This document shows positions 54,701-62,181 of a stretch of 64,000 nucleotides of DNA, in pieces. The stretch's first letter is position 1. The number at the start of each line of letters is the position of its first letter. The position numbers were made by a program, and so were the translations under genes. Origin of the DNA: Bryobacter sp. (GTDB lineage: Bacteria > Acidobacteriota > Terriglobia > Bryobacterales > Bryobacteraceae); contig JALHNI010000003.1 in NCBI GenBank assembly GCA_022843605.1, forward strand, positions 1 to 64,000, read 5' to 3'. The notes below the pieces were generated by a model. That model was given only the letters and a program-made list of their open reading frames with translations, made no database searches and was not told where the DNA came from.

Positions 54701-55071
54701 GCGTGCCGGAAGATGTCGCCGCTGCGGTCGACGCCGGGGCCCTTGCCGTACCAGATTCCGGCGACGCCGTCGACGCGGGCGGGCCCCATGGTTTCGAGAA
54801 TCTGGGAGCCGTAGATGGCGGTGGCGCCGAGGTCTTCATTGACGGCGGGCCAATGGTGAATTTCGTGCTGCGCGAGCAGCTTCTTTTCCTTGGCGAGGGC
54901 GAGGTCGTAGCCGCCGAGGGGTGAGCCTTCGTAGCCCGAGATGAGGGCTCCGGTGTTGCGGCCGGCGCGACGGTCGAGACGCATTTGGTCGAGGGGCAGG
55001 CGCACGAGCGCTTGAATGCCGGTGAGATAAGCTTTCCCCTCGGTCCGTGTGTATTTGTCGCTTAGCTCCAA
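51715..55071 (-). CDS. Indolepyruvate ferredoxin oxidoreductase, fused alpha/beta type
   Basis: About 1118 residues from TTG 55071 (start 'LELSDKYTRTEGKAYLTGIQALVRLP'); a TTG at 55149 is less likely because it overlaps the divergent ATG. Oxidatively decarboxylates aryl or branched 2-oxo acids to acyl-CoA with ferredoxin. Marks: 'GYEGSPLGGYDLAL', the TPP region 'SGCPHNRSTLLMPGQAAGGGTGCHGMG', iron-sulfur cysteines 'CEGCGDCVTQSNC' and 'CNKDYTCALGDCPSF', and a C-terminal gamma-like domain 'LSPGIGGTGVITINALLATAA'. Single-gene fusions of this size are common in aerobes. Confidence 0.93.
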   Translation of the reverse strand: MELSDKYTRTEGKAYLTGIQALVRLPLDQMRLDRRAGRNTGALISGYEGSPLGGYDLALAKEKKLLAQHEIHHWPAVNEDLGATAIYGSQILETMGPARVDGVAGIWYGKGPGVDRSGDIFRHANLAGTSKLGCALVLAGDDHASKSSTIPHQSDFSLMNWAMPVLVPGNPQEILDLGLAGLAMSRYSGSWVGLKLVTNVCDGGATVNLDLDRHDFVVPDSYQKKSETRMLAPWTIAAEQEAFGPRLEAARRFAARNGLNRLEGAPRAKLGIATAGKAYYDLMQALSDAGIAAQLDALGIRIAKYGMTFPLEKTFTEEFAEGLETILVIEEKRAFLETQIRDALYDFPTRPKVIGKVDSAGDTLVPNYNELDPDIIATVLERVLTQAGLAKRVKELQRPATGTLAPVRLPNFCSGCPHNRSTLLMPGQAAGGGTGCHGMGILMPETNRGYEYATQMGGEGVPWVGMSLFSHREHIFQNLGDGTYFHSGSLAIQACVAANVHITFKLLYNGHVAMTGGQAATGVLPVPELTQKLAAEGVKKIVVLVEDTKLYAGQRSRFAKIAEVRDRIEFEATMLELPKIAGVTVMIYDQECAAEKRRARSRGKADEPTKRLIIHPEVCEGCGDCVTQSNCMSLQPVMTPLGEKMTIHQSSCNKDYTCALGDCPSFVMVEVKPGTGLPVRKLPALAHDDVPEPKQLPKVGPVGYRILSPGIGGTGVITINALLATAATLDGLCVSTLDQTGLAQKGGAVVSHLTLSRKEWPGANRINTANADLILGFDSLGVVAPDNLKCADPARTVAVINTDVVPTASSIRQRLPMPGPQQNVDTVAQVTRRDRNVYLDATRVAEALFSSHLAVNIFLLGAAWQAGLLPLPLESLEQAIRLNGVEAERNLEALLWGRLYYTDAARVEAIVKPKKATDGPVDYFAKLTAYQSKAYAQLWKDFVEAQPEGMREVVGRYLYKVMAYKDEYEVARLLTAPELNAEIESTFSDPLWHGYVLHPPVLRAMGWKKKLNLGPWAAGWMRVLAMLKFVRGGPLDVFAYAQHRREERELIIWYRAWVEECAELWRPETEAPILELLAMMDQVRGYGDIKSESIARVKKQIQRHYELFTGRAAAQSLS

Positions 55072-55148
55072 GTTTCCATCATCGTACCATTCAGGTTCCG
55101 GGTGACTTTCCTGGCGCTCTGTAGCGGACCGCGGATGGTGGAGATACA

Positions 55149-56450
55149 ATGACGGCGATGGCTTTACCGCGTACCGTCCTGGTTAAACAACATTTCCCCG
55201 ATCGCCGCATTGTGGATATCCCCGCTGAGGTGCAGCGGGAGCTTTCCGGTTCTTCGCTGGGGGCCAGCTTGAAGCCTGGGGCGCGCATCGCGATCGGGGT
55301 GGGCAGCCGCGGCATCTCGAACATTTCGACGATCGTGCGAGCGGTGGTCGACTACTGGAAGTCGCGCGGGATGAACCCGTTTATCTTCCCGGCCATGGGC
55401 AGCCACGGCGCCGCGACGGCCGAAGGGCAAGCGGACGTGCTGGCCCACTACGGCATTCACGAAGCGACGATGGGCGTGCCGGTGATCTCGCACCTGGATG
55501 TGGTGAGCGTCGGCAAGACCGCCGACGGCATTGAATCCTTCCTCGACAAGAATGCCTTCGAAAGCGACGGCGTGATGTTGATCGGCCGGGTGAAATGGCA
55601 CACGGACTTTGCGGGCGCGATTGAGAGCGGCCTGTTCAAGATGATGGCCATCGGGCTGGGCAAGTTTGCCGGCGCGCAGAACTATCACACGCATGCCTTC
55701 AAGAAAGGCCTGGATCATGTGATCCGCGCGGTTGGCCGGCAGGTGCTGTCTTCAGGCCGAATCCTGGGCGGGTTGGCGATTCTGGAAGATGCGTATCACA
55801 ACACCGCCAAGCTGGAAGCCGTGCCGACGACGAACATGGAGAGCCGCGAGGAAGAGTTGCTGGCTCTGGTGAAGAGCTGGATGGCGCATGTGCCCTGCGA
55901 CCTCGACATTTTGATTCTCGACGAGATCGGCAAGAACATTTCGGGCGCGGGCATGGACACGAAGGTCGCCAACCGTTCGGTGCAGGGGGCCTATAATCCG
56001 TGGCCGAATACGCCGCATTTTCAGCGCATCTTTGTGCGCGACGTTTCGGACAACACATATGGCAACGCGGTGGGCCTCGGCATGGCGGACGTTCTGAACA
56101 GCCGGATGTTGCCCAAGATTGATTGGACTCCGACGCGGATTAATTCGCTGACGGCATCGACGCCCGCGGCGATCCGAACTCCAGTGAATTTCCCGACCGA
56201 CGTGGAGTGCCTGGAACGCATGATGCCGACGGTGGGTAAGCACGATCTGTCGGAAGTGACGATCGGGCGCATCCGGAATACCTTGGAACTCGGGTTGGTG
56301 GAGCTTTCGGAGAACCTGCTGCCGGTGATTGCCGGGCGCAAGGAGATCGAAGTGATGACCGAGCCGCGGCCGATGGACCTGGATGCCGAGGGGAACTTTC
56401 GGTCGAAGTTGTCGCCGGCGCATTTGGGTGAACCGGTGGCGAGTCACTAA
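55149..56450 (+). CDS. LarA-like (DUF2088) lactate racemase-family protein
   Basis: 433 residues; ATG 55149 or the in-frame ATG 55158. N-terminal DUF2088/LarA-N pattern: 'LKPGARIAIGVGSRGISNISTIV', 'FIFPAMGSHGAATAEGQADVLAHYGI', and 'VMLIGRVKWHTDFAGAIESGLFKMMAIGLGK'. LarA is a nickel-pincer lactate racemase; related proteins act on other alpha-hydroxy acids. The nickel-cofactor genes larB/C/E are not present here. Divergent from the IOR gene over 77 bases, followed by a strong terminator. Confidence 0.82.
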   Translation: MTAMALPRTVLVKQHFPDRRIVDIPAEVQRELSGSSLGASLKPGARIAIGVGSRGISNISTIVRAVVDYWKSRGMNPFIFPAMGSHGAATAEGQADVLAHYGIHEATMGVPVISHLDVVSVGKTADGIESFLDKNAFESDGVMLIGRVKWHTDFAGAIESGLFKMMAIGLGKFAGAQNYHTHAFKKGLDHVIRAVGRQVLSSGRILGGLAILEDAYHNTAKLEAVPTTNMESREEELLALVKSWMAHVPCDLDILILDEIGKNISGAGMDTKVANRSVQGAYNPWPNTPHFQRIFVRDVSDNTYGNAVGLGMADVLNSRMLPKIDWTPTRINSLTASTPAAIRTPVNFPTDVECLERMMPTVGKHDLSEVTIGRIRNTLELGLVELSENLLPVIAGRKEIEVMTEPRPMDLDAEGNFRSKLSPAHLGEPVASH

Positions 56451-56472
56451 GTCCTTTCTTTCGTGTTTGATG

Positions 56473-56513
56473 ACGGGAGCCGCGACGTGGGCCGTGGCTC
56501 CCGTTTCTCTTTT
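56473..56513 (+). terminator. Intrinsic terminator after the LarA-like gene
   Basis: Perfect nine-base stem ACGGGAGCC/GGCTCCCGT with a 14-base loop, followed by TTCTCTTTT. A smaller CCCTCG/CGAGGG hairpin follows at 56522-56536. The rest of the gap to 56737 shows no gene. Confidence 0.8.
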
Positions 56514-56737
56514 CGGATCAACCCTCGTTTCGAGGGGCTACGGAGCGAAGCCAATTTTCAGCGATTACGACCGTTGCCCGGTGGTTCGCCCTTCTTTCAG
56601 AATCGCAGGTGGGGGCAAGTTTGGGGGTGACTTTTAGCCCGTGGGTGGGAGGGAAGTGGTTGAGCGGGTGAGGGTTGGCAATATTTTCAGTTTTGGTGAC
56701 CGGGGGAGTTGGGGGGCCGGTGGACTAGTATGGACTG

Positions 56738-57712
56738 ATGGCTGGTACCGGTCGCATCGAGATTGTCACCTTGGCGGATGAGCGCTACGCGTTGCCGCTG
56801 GCGGCGATGGTGCGGAGTGTTCTGGATCAATTGGCGCCGGAACGGCGGGTGCGGATCACGGTGATCGACGGGGGGATCAGCGAGAGCATAAAACGGGAGT
56901 TGGAGCGTTCGTGGAGTAGTTCCGCGGCTTGGCCGCGTTGCCGGGTTGAGTGGAAGGCGCCGGACTACGGGGACGAGGCGGAGATTCCGGTGTGGGGCCG
57001 GGTTCCGAAGATCACCTACGCGCGGATTCACCTTTCGGCCTATTTACCGGAGGCAGCGCGGGTGATTCTGCTGGATTCCGATGTCCTGGCTCTGACCTGC
57101 GTGGGACGCCTCTGGGATACGCCCCTCAAGGGGGCCGTCGCCGGCGCGACAGTTGACCCGTTCGTGCCTTTCGTATCGTCACGCGACGGTTTGGCTCGGT
57201 ACGAGGAGTTGGGATTGCCCTCCGATGCGCCTTATCTGAACGCCGGGGTGATGCTGGTGGATCTCGACCGTTGGCGGCGGGAGGAGATTGCGCGCAAGGC
57301 TTTCGCCTACATCCGGAAAAACTGGCAGGTGACCCGATGGTATGACCAGGATGCGCTGAACGCAGTGCTGGCGGGGCGCTGGCGGGAGTTGGACGGCCGC
57401 TGGCAAGCCCAGCCGAGGGCGGCCGATCTTTCGATGGCGGGGGTAGCGGCGAGTGAGCAGCCTTGGATCGTGCATTTTTCAGGTCGGCTGAAACCCTGGG
57501 TCTATGAAGTGGGGTCGGTTGCGGACCGGGAGTTTTTCGCAGTGCTCGACCGGACGGCGTGGAGCGGTTGGCGGCCTTCGAGATCCGCGAGAACGAGGCT
57601 AACCGCTTTGTATGCGCGCCGGTTGCGTCCTCTGCTTTATCCTCTGGAGGTGCGGGCCCTGGGCTATTTGGACCGTTATCACCGTTGGCGGTTGACGCCC
57701 AAGGCCGGGTAG
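56738..57712 (+). CDS. Family 8 glycosyltransferase
   Basis: 324 residues. GT8 features: 'IEIVTLADERYALPLAAMVRSVLDQL' opening, 'VPKITYARIHLSAYLPEAARVILLDSDVLAL' with the DxD (D-S-D), 'PYLNAGVMLVDLDRWRRE', 'RWYDQDALNAVLAG' and 'WIVHFSGRLKPW' with the metal-binding His. Retaining transfer of hexoses, often in LPS or polysaccharide synthesis. Stands alone between the terminator and a repeat element. Confidence 0.88.
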   Translation: MAGTGRIEIVTLADERYALPLAAMVRSVLDQLAPERRVRITVIDGGISESIKRELERSWSSSAAWPRCRVEWKAPDYGDEAEIPVWGRVPKITYARIHLSAYLPEAARVILLDSDVLALTCVGRLWDTPLKGAVAGATVDPFVPFVSSRDGLARYEELGLPSDAPYLNAGVMLVDLDRWRREEIARKAFAYIRKNWQVTRWYDQDALNAVLAGRWRELDGRWQAQPRAADLSMAGVAASEQPWIVHFSGRLKPWVYEVGSVADREFFAVLDRTAWSGWRPSRSARTRLTALYARRLRPLLYPLEVRALGYLDRYHRWRLTPKAG

Positions 57713-57789
57713 TAACCGGCGGCATAACAAACTTGGGCCTGGACATGGGGATCGCGTGGGTAGGGAATCGCGGCGGGAGGCAAAGAAAA

Positions 57790-57877
57790 CCCTCCCTAAG
57801 GGTCGTGGTTCAATTGCTGAAGCATGGTCGTAAGCGGACCAAGAAACTTCGAACCGAACCCCGACCTTTAGGGAGGG
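57790..57877. repeat. Imperfect inverted repeat, MITE- or REP-like element
   Basis: Arms of 22 bases (57790-57811 and 57856-57877) match at 20 positions, around CCCTCCCTAA and GGTC and GGTTC; the centre is 44 bases long. No open frame. It lies in the gene-free stretch 57713-58035 between GT8 and the pilin gene. A second small hairpin (CGCTCC/GGAGCG near 57940-57953) follows. May be a miniature mobile element or an extragenic palindrome. Confidence 0.55.
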
Positions 57878-58035
57878 CGGGAAGGGACTACAGAGGGCAT
57901 CGCGGGCCCCGAGTGGCGAACTGTTGAGGCTGGCCGCGCTCCTTGGGGGAGCGTTTCAGGCGAGCCGGTTGCCAAATTACCCTTCGGTGAGGGCCCGCGG
58001 ATTGGGCTTCAAACGGTGGGTGAGGGAGGGGGAGC

Positions 58036-58218
58036 TTAGGAACCCGAACCGATTGAAGCCGCGAAGAGGAAGTAGTGGCTGACGTTGCCGGCCAGTTGAC
58101 TGGCTTGCGCCACGAGCTCTGGCATGATCGCTCCGGCGGCCATGGCGATGACACCCGCCATCAGACCGTACTCGACCAGATCGACCTTGATTTCACCCTG
58201 AGCCTGTTTGTTTTTCAT
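58036..58218 (-). CDS. Flp-type (type IVb) pilin
   Basis: 60 residues. 'VDLVEYGLMAGVIAMAAGAI' is the conserved Flp segment with the Glu at position +5 relative to the cleavage region. The residue before the hydrophobic helix region is Lys-Val-Asp rather than the common Gly-x-Thr/Ala, so the prepilin site is unusual. Flp pilins are assembled by Tad machinery for tight adherence; no tad/cpa genes lie nearby. AGGAGG is 13 bases before the ATG, longer than usual spacing. Confidence 0.8.
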   Translation of the reverse strand: MKNKQAQGEIKVDLVEYGLMAGVIAMAAGAIMPELVAQASQLAGNVSHYFLFAASIGSGS

Positions 58219-58353
58219 TAGGATCTACCGTCCTCCTTGATTGAATACTACGCCTAGGTAGTGGAGGATTGAAAGTCGAAATGGCACCTAGAGAAGGCCT
58301 ACCTCTCGGCCCTATGGTCTGGGTAGGATACCGGAGCCCCGGCCTCGTTGGTA

Positions 58354-59553
58354 CTAGTCCAAGGCGGCGGATGCGGCAATGGAGACGAAGGCGTTGCGTT
58401 CGTCAGAGCCCCCTTCGCGATGGATCATGAAGATGCCGATCATGTCGCGTTTGGGATCGATGAAGCAGTAAGTGCCATAGCGTCCGCCGTGGCCGTAGGT
58501 TCCAGGGGAGAGCAGGGTGAGGGCGGCTTGGGGATCGCGGAGAAAGGTCCAGCCGAGGCCGGCGCTCATGCCGGCGGCGGCGCCGGGGAGGACACCGGTG
58601 TGGTTGGCGGTCATGAGGTCAACTGAGGCGCGGGAGAGAAGGCGGGTGCCTTCCAGTTGGCCGCCATTCAGCATGAGCTGGTAAAGGCGGAAGAGGTCGG
58701 CGACGGTGGAGTAGAGGCCGCCTTCGGGAAGCGGGTACTTGGCGTTTTCGCGGAACTTCATGACGCCTTCGCCGAGCGGATCTGAGGTGTACTTGATGGT
58801 TTTGCCGTCCTTCACCACGTAGGCGGTGGGCATGCGGTGGAACTTCTCTTTGGGCGGATAGATGTAGGTGTCAACCATACCGAGAGGGGCAAAGATGCGG
58901 GTGGCCAGAAACTTCTCGAAAGCCAGGCCGCTTTTCACTTCGATGACGCGGGCGAGGGCGGCGATGCCGTTGTTCGAGTAACTCCAGCGGGTGCCCGGGT
59001 CAAAGAGCAGGGGCTGCTGGGACTCGACGAGAACCACTTCGGCCAGGCTGCGATGGAGCGCGCCGTGCAACTCGCCGATGCCGGCGGGCGGATTGAGGAG
59101 CATGCCGGAGGTGTGGGTCATGAGGTCGCGCAGGGTGACGAGGCGGGACGGCTTGCGGAGGACGCCGGCATCGAGGACTTGCAGGCCGCGGAACTCGGGC
59201 AGGTGCTTCTCAACGGGGTCAGAGAGGTGGAGCAGGCCCTCTTCCTGCAGCATCATGATGCCGAGGCAGACGACGGGCTTGGTCATGGAATGGAGCTGGA
59301 AGATGGCGTCGGGCTTGATGGCCTGTTTGGTGTCGAAGTCGGTGTAGCCGATGGCATCAATGGCGGCGACGTGTCCGTGGCGGGCGACCAGGGTAACCAT
59401 GCCGGCGGCCTTGCCTTGATCGACGAAGGGCTTGAGGCGGGCCGGGATTTGGGCGAGGCGCTGGGGATCGAGCCCGGTCTTCTTGGCGTCGGTGATGACG
59501 GGCGGGGCGGCGAGCAGCGCGGCGGCGGTGAGCAGGACGAGGGAGTGTCGCAT
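58354..59553 (-). CDS. Beta-lactamase-fold serine hydrolase (class C/esterase type)
   Basis: 399 residues from ATG 59553, which opens a signal peptide (MRHSLVLLTAAALLAA). Catalytic SxxK is S89-M-T-K92, the Tyr motif is 'YSNNG' near residue 210, and the third motif is HGG ('TYGHGGRYGTY'). This is the class C beta-lactamase/esterase EstB/penicillin-binding-like family; many are esterases or peptidases, not antibiotic resistance enzymes. Divergent from the following secreted gene over about 105 bases. Confidence 0.9.
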   Translation of the reverse strand: MRHSLVLLTAAALLAAPPVITDAKKTGLDPQRLAQIPARLKPFVDQGKAAGMVTLVARHGHVAAIDAIGYTDFDTKQAIKPDAIFQLHSMTKPVVCLGIMMLQEEGLLHLSDPVEKHLPEFRGLQVLDAGVLRKPSRLVTLRDLMTHTSGMLLNPPAGIGELHGALHRSLAEVVLVESQQPLLFDPGTRWSYSNNGIAALARVIEVKSGLAFEKFLATRIFAPLGMVDTYIYPPKEKFHRMPTAYVVKDGKTIKYTSDPLGEGVMKFRENAKYPLPEGGLYSTVADLFRLYQLMLNGGQLEGTRLLSRASVDLMTANHTGVLPGAAAGMSAGLGWTFLRDPQAALTLLSPGTYGHGGRYGTYCFIDPKRDMIGIFMIHREGGSDERNAFVSIAASAALD

Positions 59554-59658
59554 CGGGCCTGATTTTATCGCAGTGGCGGAAGCGGCTTGAGAACTATTTG
59601 ACAACTTCCTGACCGGCAGTTGCCGACTTACGCAATGGCGAGCCGTAGACTCGAGAGC

Positions 59659-60426
59659 ATGAAGAAGCAAAACCTTGTCTGTTCCATGATTCTGATGGCG
59701 ATGCCGCTTGCGGCTCAGCCAGCAGCGGCGATTTTCGGTGCGTCGGGCGCGGATGCCGCGGCCATCCGTTCGGCGGTGACGGCGTTTCAGGAGTCGTTAG
59801 GCCCGTTGAACGCGCCAGGAGCCACGGGCAATCCGGCGGGCCGGCGAGAGATCAATTGGGACGGGGTGCCGGCGGGTTTCTCGTCACCGAATAACATGCC
59901 GCCCGATTTCTTCAACAAGAACTCGGTGCGGGGCGCGGTGTTTGCGGCGGACCAACCGGATTGGACGGGATTTCAGGTGAGCGCGAACTCGGCGGACGGG
60001 CCGGTGCGGTTCGACAACCTCTATGCGGGCAATGCGGCGATCTTCAGCGTGTTCAGTGCGCAGAAGCTGTTTACCAGCGTGGGGACGAACGTCTATAACC
60101 TCGACTTTTTCGTTCCTGGCACGGAGGTGCGGGGGAAGGTGAAGGGCTTCGGCGCCGTGTTTGCCAATGTGGCGTTGCCATTCACTTCGGCGATCGAGCT
60201 TTACAACGGCGACGGTTTGCTGTTGGGCCGGTACTATGTGCCGGTGGCGGCCAAGGGTCTCTCGTTTATCGGCGTGACCTTTGCGAACAAGATGGTGACG
60301 CGGGTGCGCATCGTGCCGGGGAACGCGGTGGTGGGGACGGCTGACGATCCGGCGAATGGGCGGAATGTCGTGGTGGTGGATGACTTCATCTACGGCGAGC
60401 CGACGAGCGACTGCGTCGTGAACTAA
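59659..60426 (+). CDS. Secreted protein of unknown function
   Basis: 255 residues from ATG 59659 with a clear signal peptide (MKKQNLVCSMILMAMPLAAQ). The body has 'REINWDGVPAGFSSPNNMPPDFFN', 'FQVSANSADGPVRFDNLY', 'VFANVALPFTSAIELYNGDGLLL' and a C-terminal 'VVVVDDFIYGEP', a beta-rich layout like calcium- or carbohydrate-binding secreted domains. I have no family name. Followed at once by a long hairpin. Confidence 0.78.
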   Translation: MKKQNLVCSMILMAMPLAAQPAAAIFGASGADAAAIRSAVTAFQESLGPLNAPGATGNPAGRREINWDGVPAGFSSPNNMPPDFFNKNSVRGAVFAADQPDWTGFQVSANSADGPVRFDNLYAGNAAIFSVFSAQKLFTSVGTNVYNLDFFVPGTEVRGKVKGFGAVFANVALPFTSAIELYNGDGLLLGRYYVPVAAKGLSFIGVTFANKMVTRVRIVPGNAVVGTADDPANGRNVVVVDDFIYGEPTSDCVVN

Positions 60427-60437
60427 GTCGAAGAGGG

Positions 60438-60473
60438 CGGTCCGCCGTTGCTGCGTTGGGTGGCGGCGGACCG
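60438..60473 (+). terminator. Hairpin after the secreted protein gene
   Basis: Perfect ten-base stem CGGTCCGCCG/CGGCGGACCG with a 16-base loop starting 11 bases after the stop. It lacks a strong T-run, so it may be a weak terminator or transcript-stabilising stem. Confidence 0.55.
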
Positions 60474-60617
60474 TGGTCAGGTTTTCCGGTTAGGTCACAG
60501 GGAACGGGACACCGAGGCCGATGTCCGTGGATATCATGGCTTCGAGATGGAGGACTTTGCAGTACGACGTTTCGGTCATGCAACGCGATCCGGGAGTCAT
60601 TGATTAATGAAGCAACG

Positions 60618-60947
60618 TCATGCAGATGCCTGTTGCCTTTCTTCCAACCAGTTCATTAGTGTGATGATGTACGTCGAATTCCGCGTAATCCCGACAAGTT
60701 CCGTTCGCGGCAGGTTGCCGCTCCTGTAGCGTAGCCAAACCCTTGCCACGTTCTCAAACGGAATCTGTCCAACCTTGCGTGGCTTACCCTTGATTCCGGG
60801 ACTGGTGACGAAGATGTGATCCGGTCGGATTTCGACGACTTCGAACCAGTTATTGAGGTGACCTTTTGCGGCGCTCCAGGTGCGATGTCTGCCCAGCGCG
60901 AGCTTTTGCTGGAGGTCGGCCCACGTGGGCGTTTGTGACTGTTGCAT
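60618..60947 (-). CDS. Orphan hypothetical protein in AT-richer accessory stretch
   Basis: 109 residues, ATG start, no strong ribosome site. Sequence looks protein-like: 'WADLQQKLALGRHRTWSAAK', 'NNWFEVVEIRPDHIFVTSPG', 'VARVWLRYRSGNLPRTELVG', 'TRNSTYIITLMNWLEERQ'. The base composition is more even than the GC-rich neighbours, which suggests recent transfer. No family recognised; resembles small genomic-island proteins. Confidence 0.55.
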   Translation of the reverse strand: MQQSQTPTWADLQQKLALGRHRTWSAAKGHLNNWFEVVEIRPDHIFVTSPGIKGKPRKVGQIPFENVARVWLRYRSGNLPRTELVGITRNSTYIITLMNWLEERQQASA

Positions 60948-61395
60948 GAAATTCTAATCGGAAGCAATGGGTGTTTTCGGGAGACCGGACCGGTGATTTG
61001 ATGAAACAGGGGGAGCTTAGAAGTGGAGCTCGTGTCTGGCACCGAGTCGAAAGACTGTGATGGTCAAGCTCCGTAGATACCGACCAGAGTGTCTGGCATG
61101 CACCATACTTTTCTGCCAAACTTCACTAGCCTACCAACTTTGTCTTCCAAATTCTTCAGCCGCCACACTCACTGCAGACTGCTTGAATCAGCGAGGGAAT
61201 TCCGAGTTATCTTTCGGGCATATTCAGCGTTAACGGGCTGAACGAGCCAAGCTTGACCAAGGCCAGCGAGAGCCATATCAGGCGTAAGATACAAGCGGGG
61301 AAGCGGGAGTGATTCCGAAACACAACTGAGCCCTATCAATGGCAGACTGCTGAAAATGCCGGACCGGTCGGGAGACCGGTCCCACGGGCAGCCTG
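60948..61395. other. Intergenic stretch without a convincing gene
   Basis: About 450 bases of lower GC than the surroundings. Only short frames are present; the one at 61169-61492 minus shows a somewhat protein-like tail ('MALAGLGQAWLVQPVNAEYA') but its start lies in the next gene. At 61361-61382 a perfect eight-base palindrome arm pair GGACCGGT/ACCGGTCC with a six-base loop could terminate the methyltransferase gene on the minus strand. Confidence 0.4.
61361..61382. terminator. GGACCGGT/ACCGGTCC hairpin
   Basis: Perfect eight-base stem with loop CGGGAG, 14 bases beyond the stop of the minus-strand methyltransferase gene. A related 'GGGAGACCGG' string occurs near 60978, so it may be a decayed repeat rather than only a terminator. 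Confidence 0.4.
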
Positions 61396-62181
61396 CTAGA
61401 CGAGGGAGGTGGTAGCGATGACGCGGACGCGCCAGTCGTGGGCGTTGCCGTGGGCGTCGATGACTTCGCGGTAGGTGAGGTTTTCGAACCATTCGTCGAT
61501 GCGGAGGCCGAGGATGGAGAGGTGTTCGCGGAGGCGCTCGGGCGGGACGAATTGGGACCAGGGTTCGGCGGTATTGAAGCCGCAGGGGGTGGCGAGGAGG
61601 AGCCGGCCGCCGGGGCGAAGGACGCGGATCATCTGGGCGAGGCCGGCAACGGGGTCCGGGAGGCGGCAGAGGAGCAGGGTGGCGAGGACGAGGTCGAAGG
61701 TGAGCGGGGCGAAGGGCAGGTTGAGCGCGCTGGCCTGGGCAATTTTGACGTTGGGCAGTTGGCGCGGTTCGGAGAAGACGATGTTGGGCCGGCCCCAGCG
61801 TTCGAGGCCGGGGAGCGGTATCGGGTCAAGGCCGTTGAGCAACTGTACGGAGCGGCGGCACATGTTGTAGGAGAGGTCGAGGCCGGCGAACTGGGTTTCC
61901 GGCAGGGCGGGGGCGCAATCGTAGAGGACGCGGCCGACGCCGCAGCCGAGGTCCAGGACGGTTTTGGGCGCCGAGGCGAGCAACAGGGCGCTCATGGTGC
62001 GATAGAGGCCTTCGGCGGAGCCATCGCCGAAGAGGCGATGACCGTAGGCGATGCCGGTATAGACGTCGGGGACGTTGAAGTCGCGATCGTAGCGGCTGTT
62101 GGCCCGGTCAGCGGCGGAGCAGGGAGCGAAGACGGGGATGCGGCCGTCGATCCACTCGAGGGGCGAGCGGTCGAAGGTCAT
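61396..62181 (-). CDS. SAM-dependent methyltransferase
   Basis: 261 residues from ATG 62181, which overlaps the stop of the upstream SDR gene (TAATG). Class I methyltransferase: 'TVLDLGCGVGRVLYDCAPALPE' (SAM loop), 'QFAGLDLSYNMCRRSVQLL', 'ASALNLPFAPLTFDLVLATLLLCRL' and 'MIRVLRPGGRLLLATPCGFN'. The C-terminal part is UbiE/ArsM-like in style. With the SDR and the divergent KAS III gene it may modify a lipid or polyketide-like product. Confidence 0.85.
   Translation of the reverse strand: MTFDRSPLEWIDGRIPVFAPCSAADRANSRYDRDFNVPDVYTGIAYGHRLFGDGSAEGLYRTMSALLLASAPKTVLDLGCGVGRVLYDCAPALPETQFAGLDLSYNMCRRSVQLLNGLDPIPLPGLERWGRPNIVFSEPRQLPNVKIAQASALNLPFAPLTFDLVLATLLLCRLPDPVAGLAQMIRVLRPGGRLLLATPCGFNTAEPWSQFVPPERLREHLSILGLRIDEWFENLTYREVIDAHGNAHDWRVRVIATTSLV

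Noticed and set aside
58219..58353. c-di-GMP (GEMM) riboswitch in the pilin leader
   Set aside because: The conserved GEMM core strings are absent; only generic short stems are visible.
58029..61019. Shared string GGGGGAGCTTAG near 58030 and 61009
   Set aside because: A 12-base match between two sites in 64 kb is expected by chance; flanks do not match.
61169..61492. 107-residue minus-strand frame in the accessory gap
   Set aside because: Its first third overlaps the methyltransferase in another frame and no ribosome site or start supports it.
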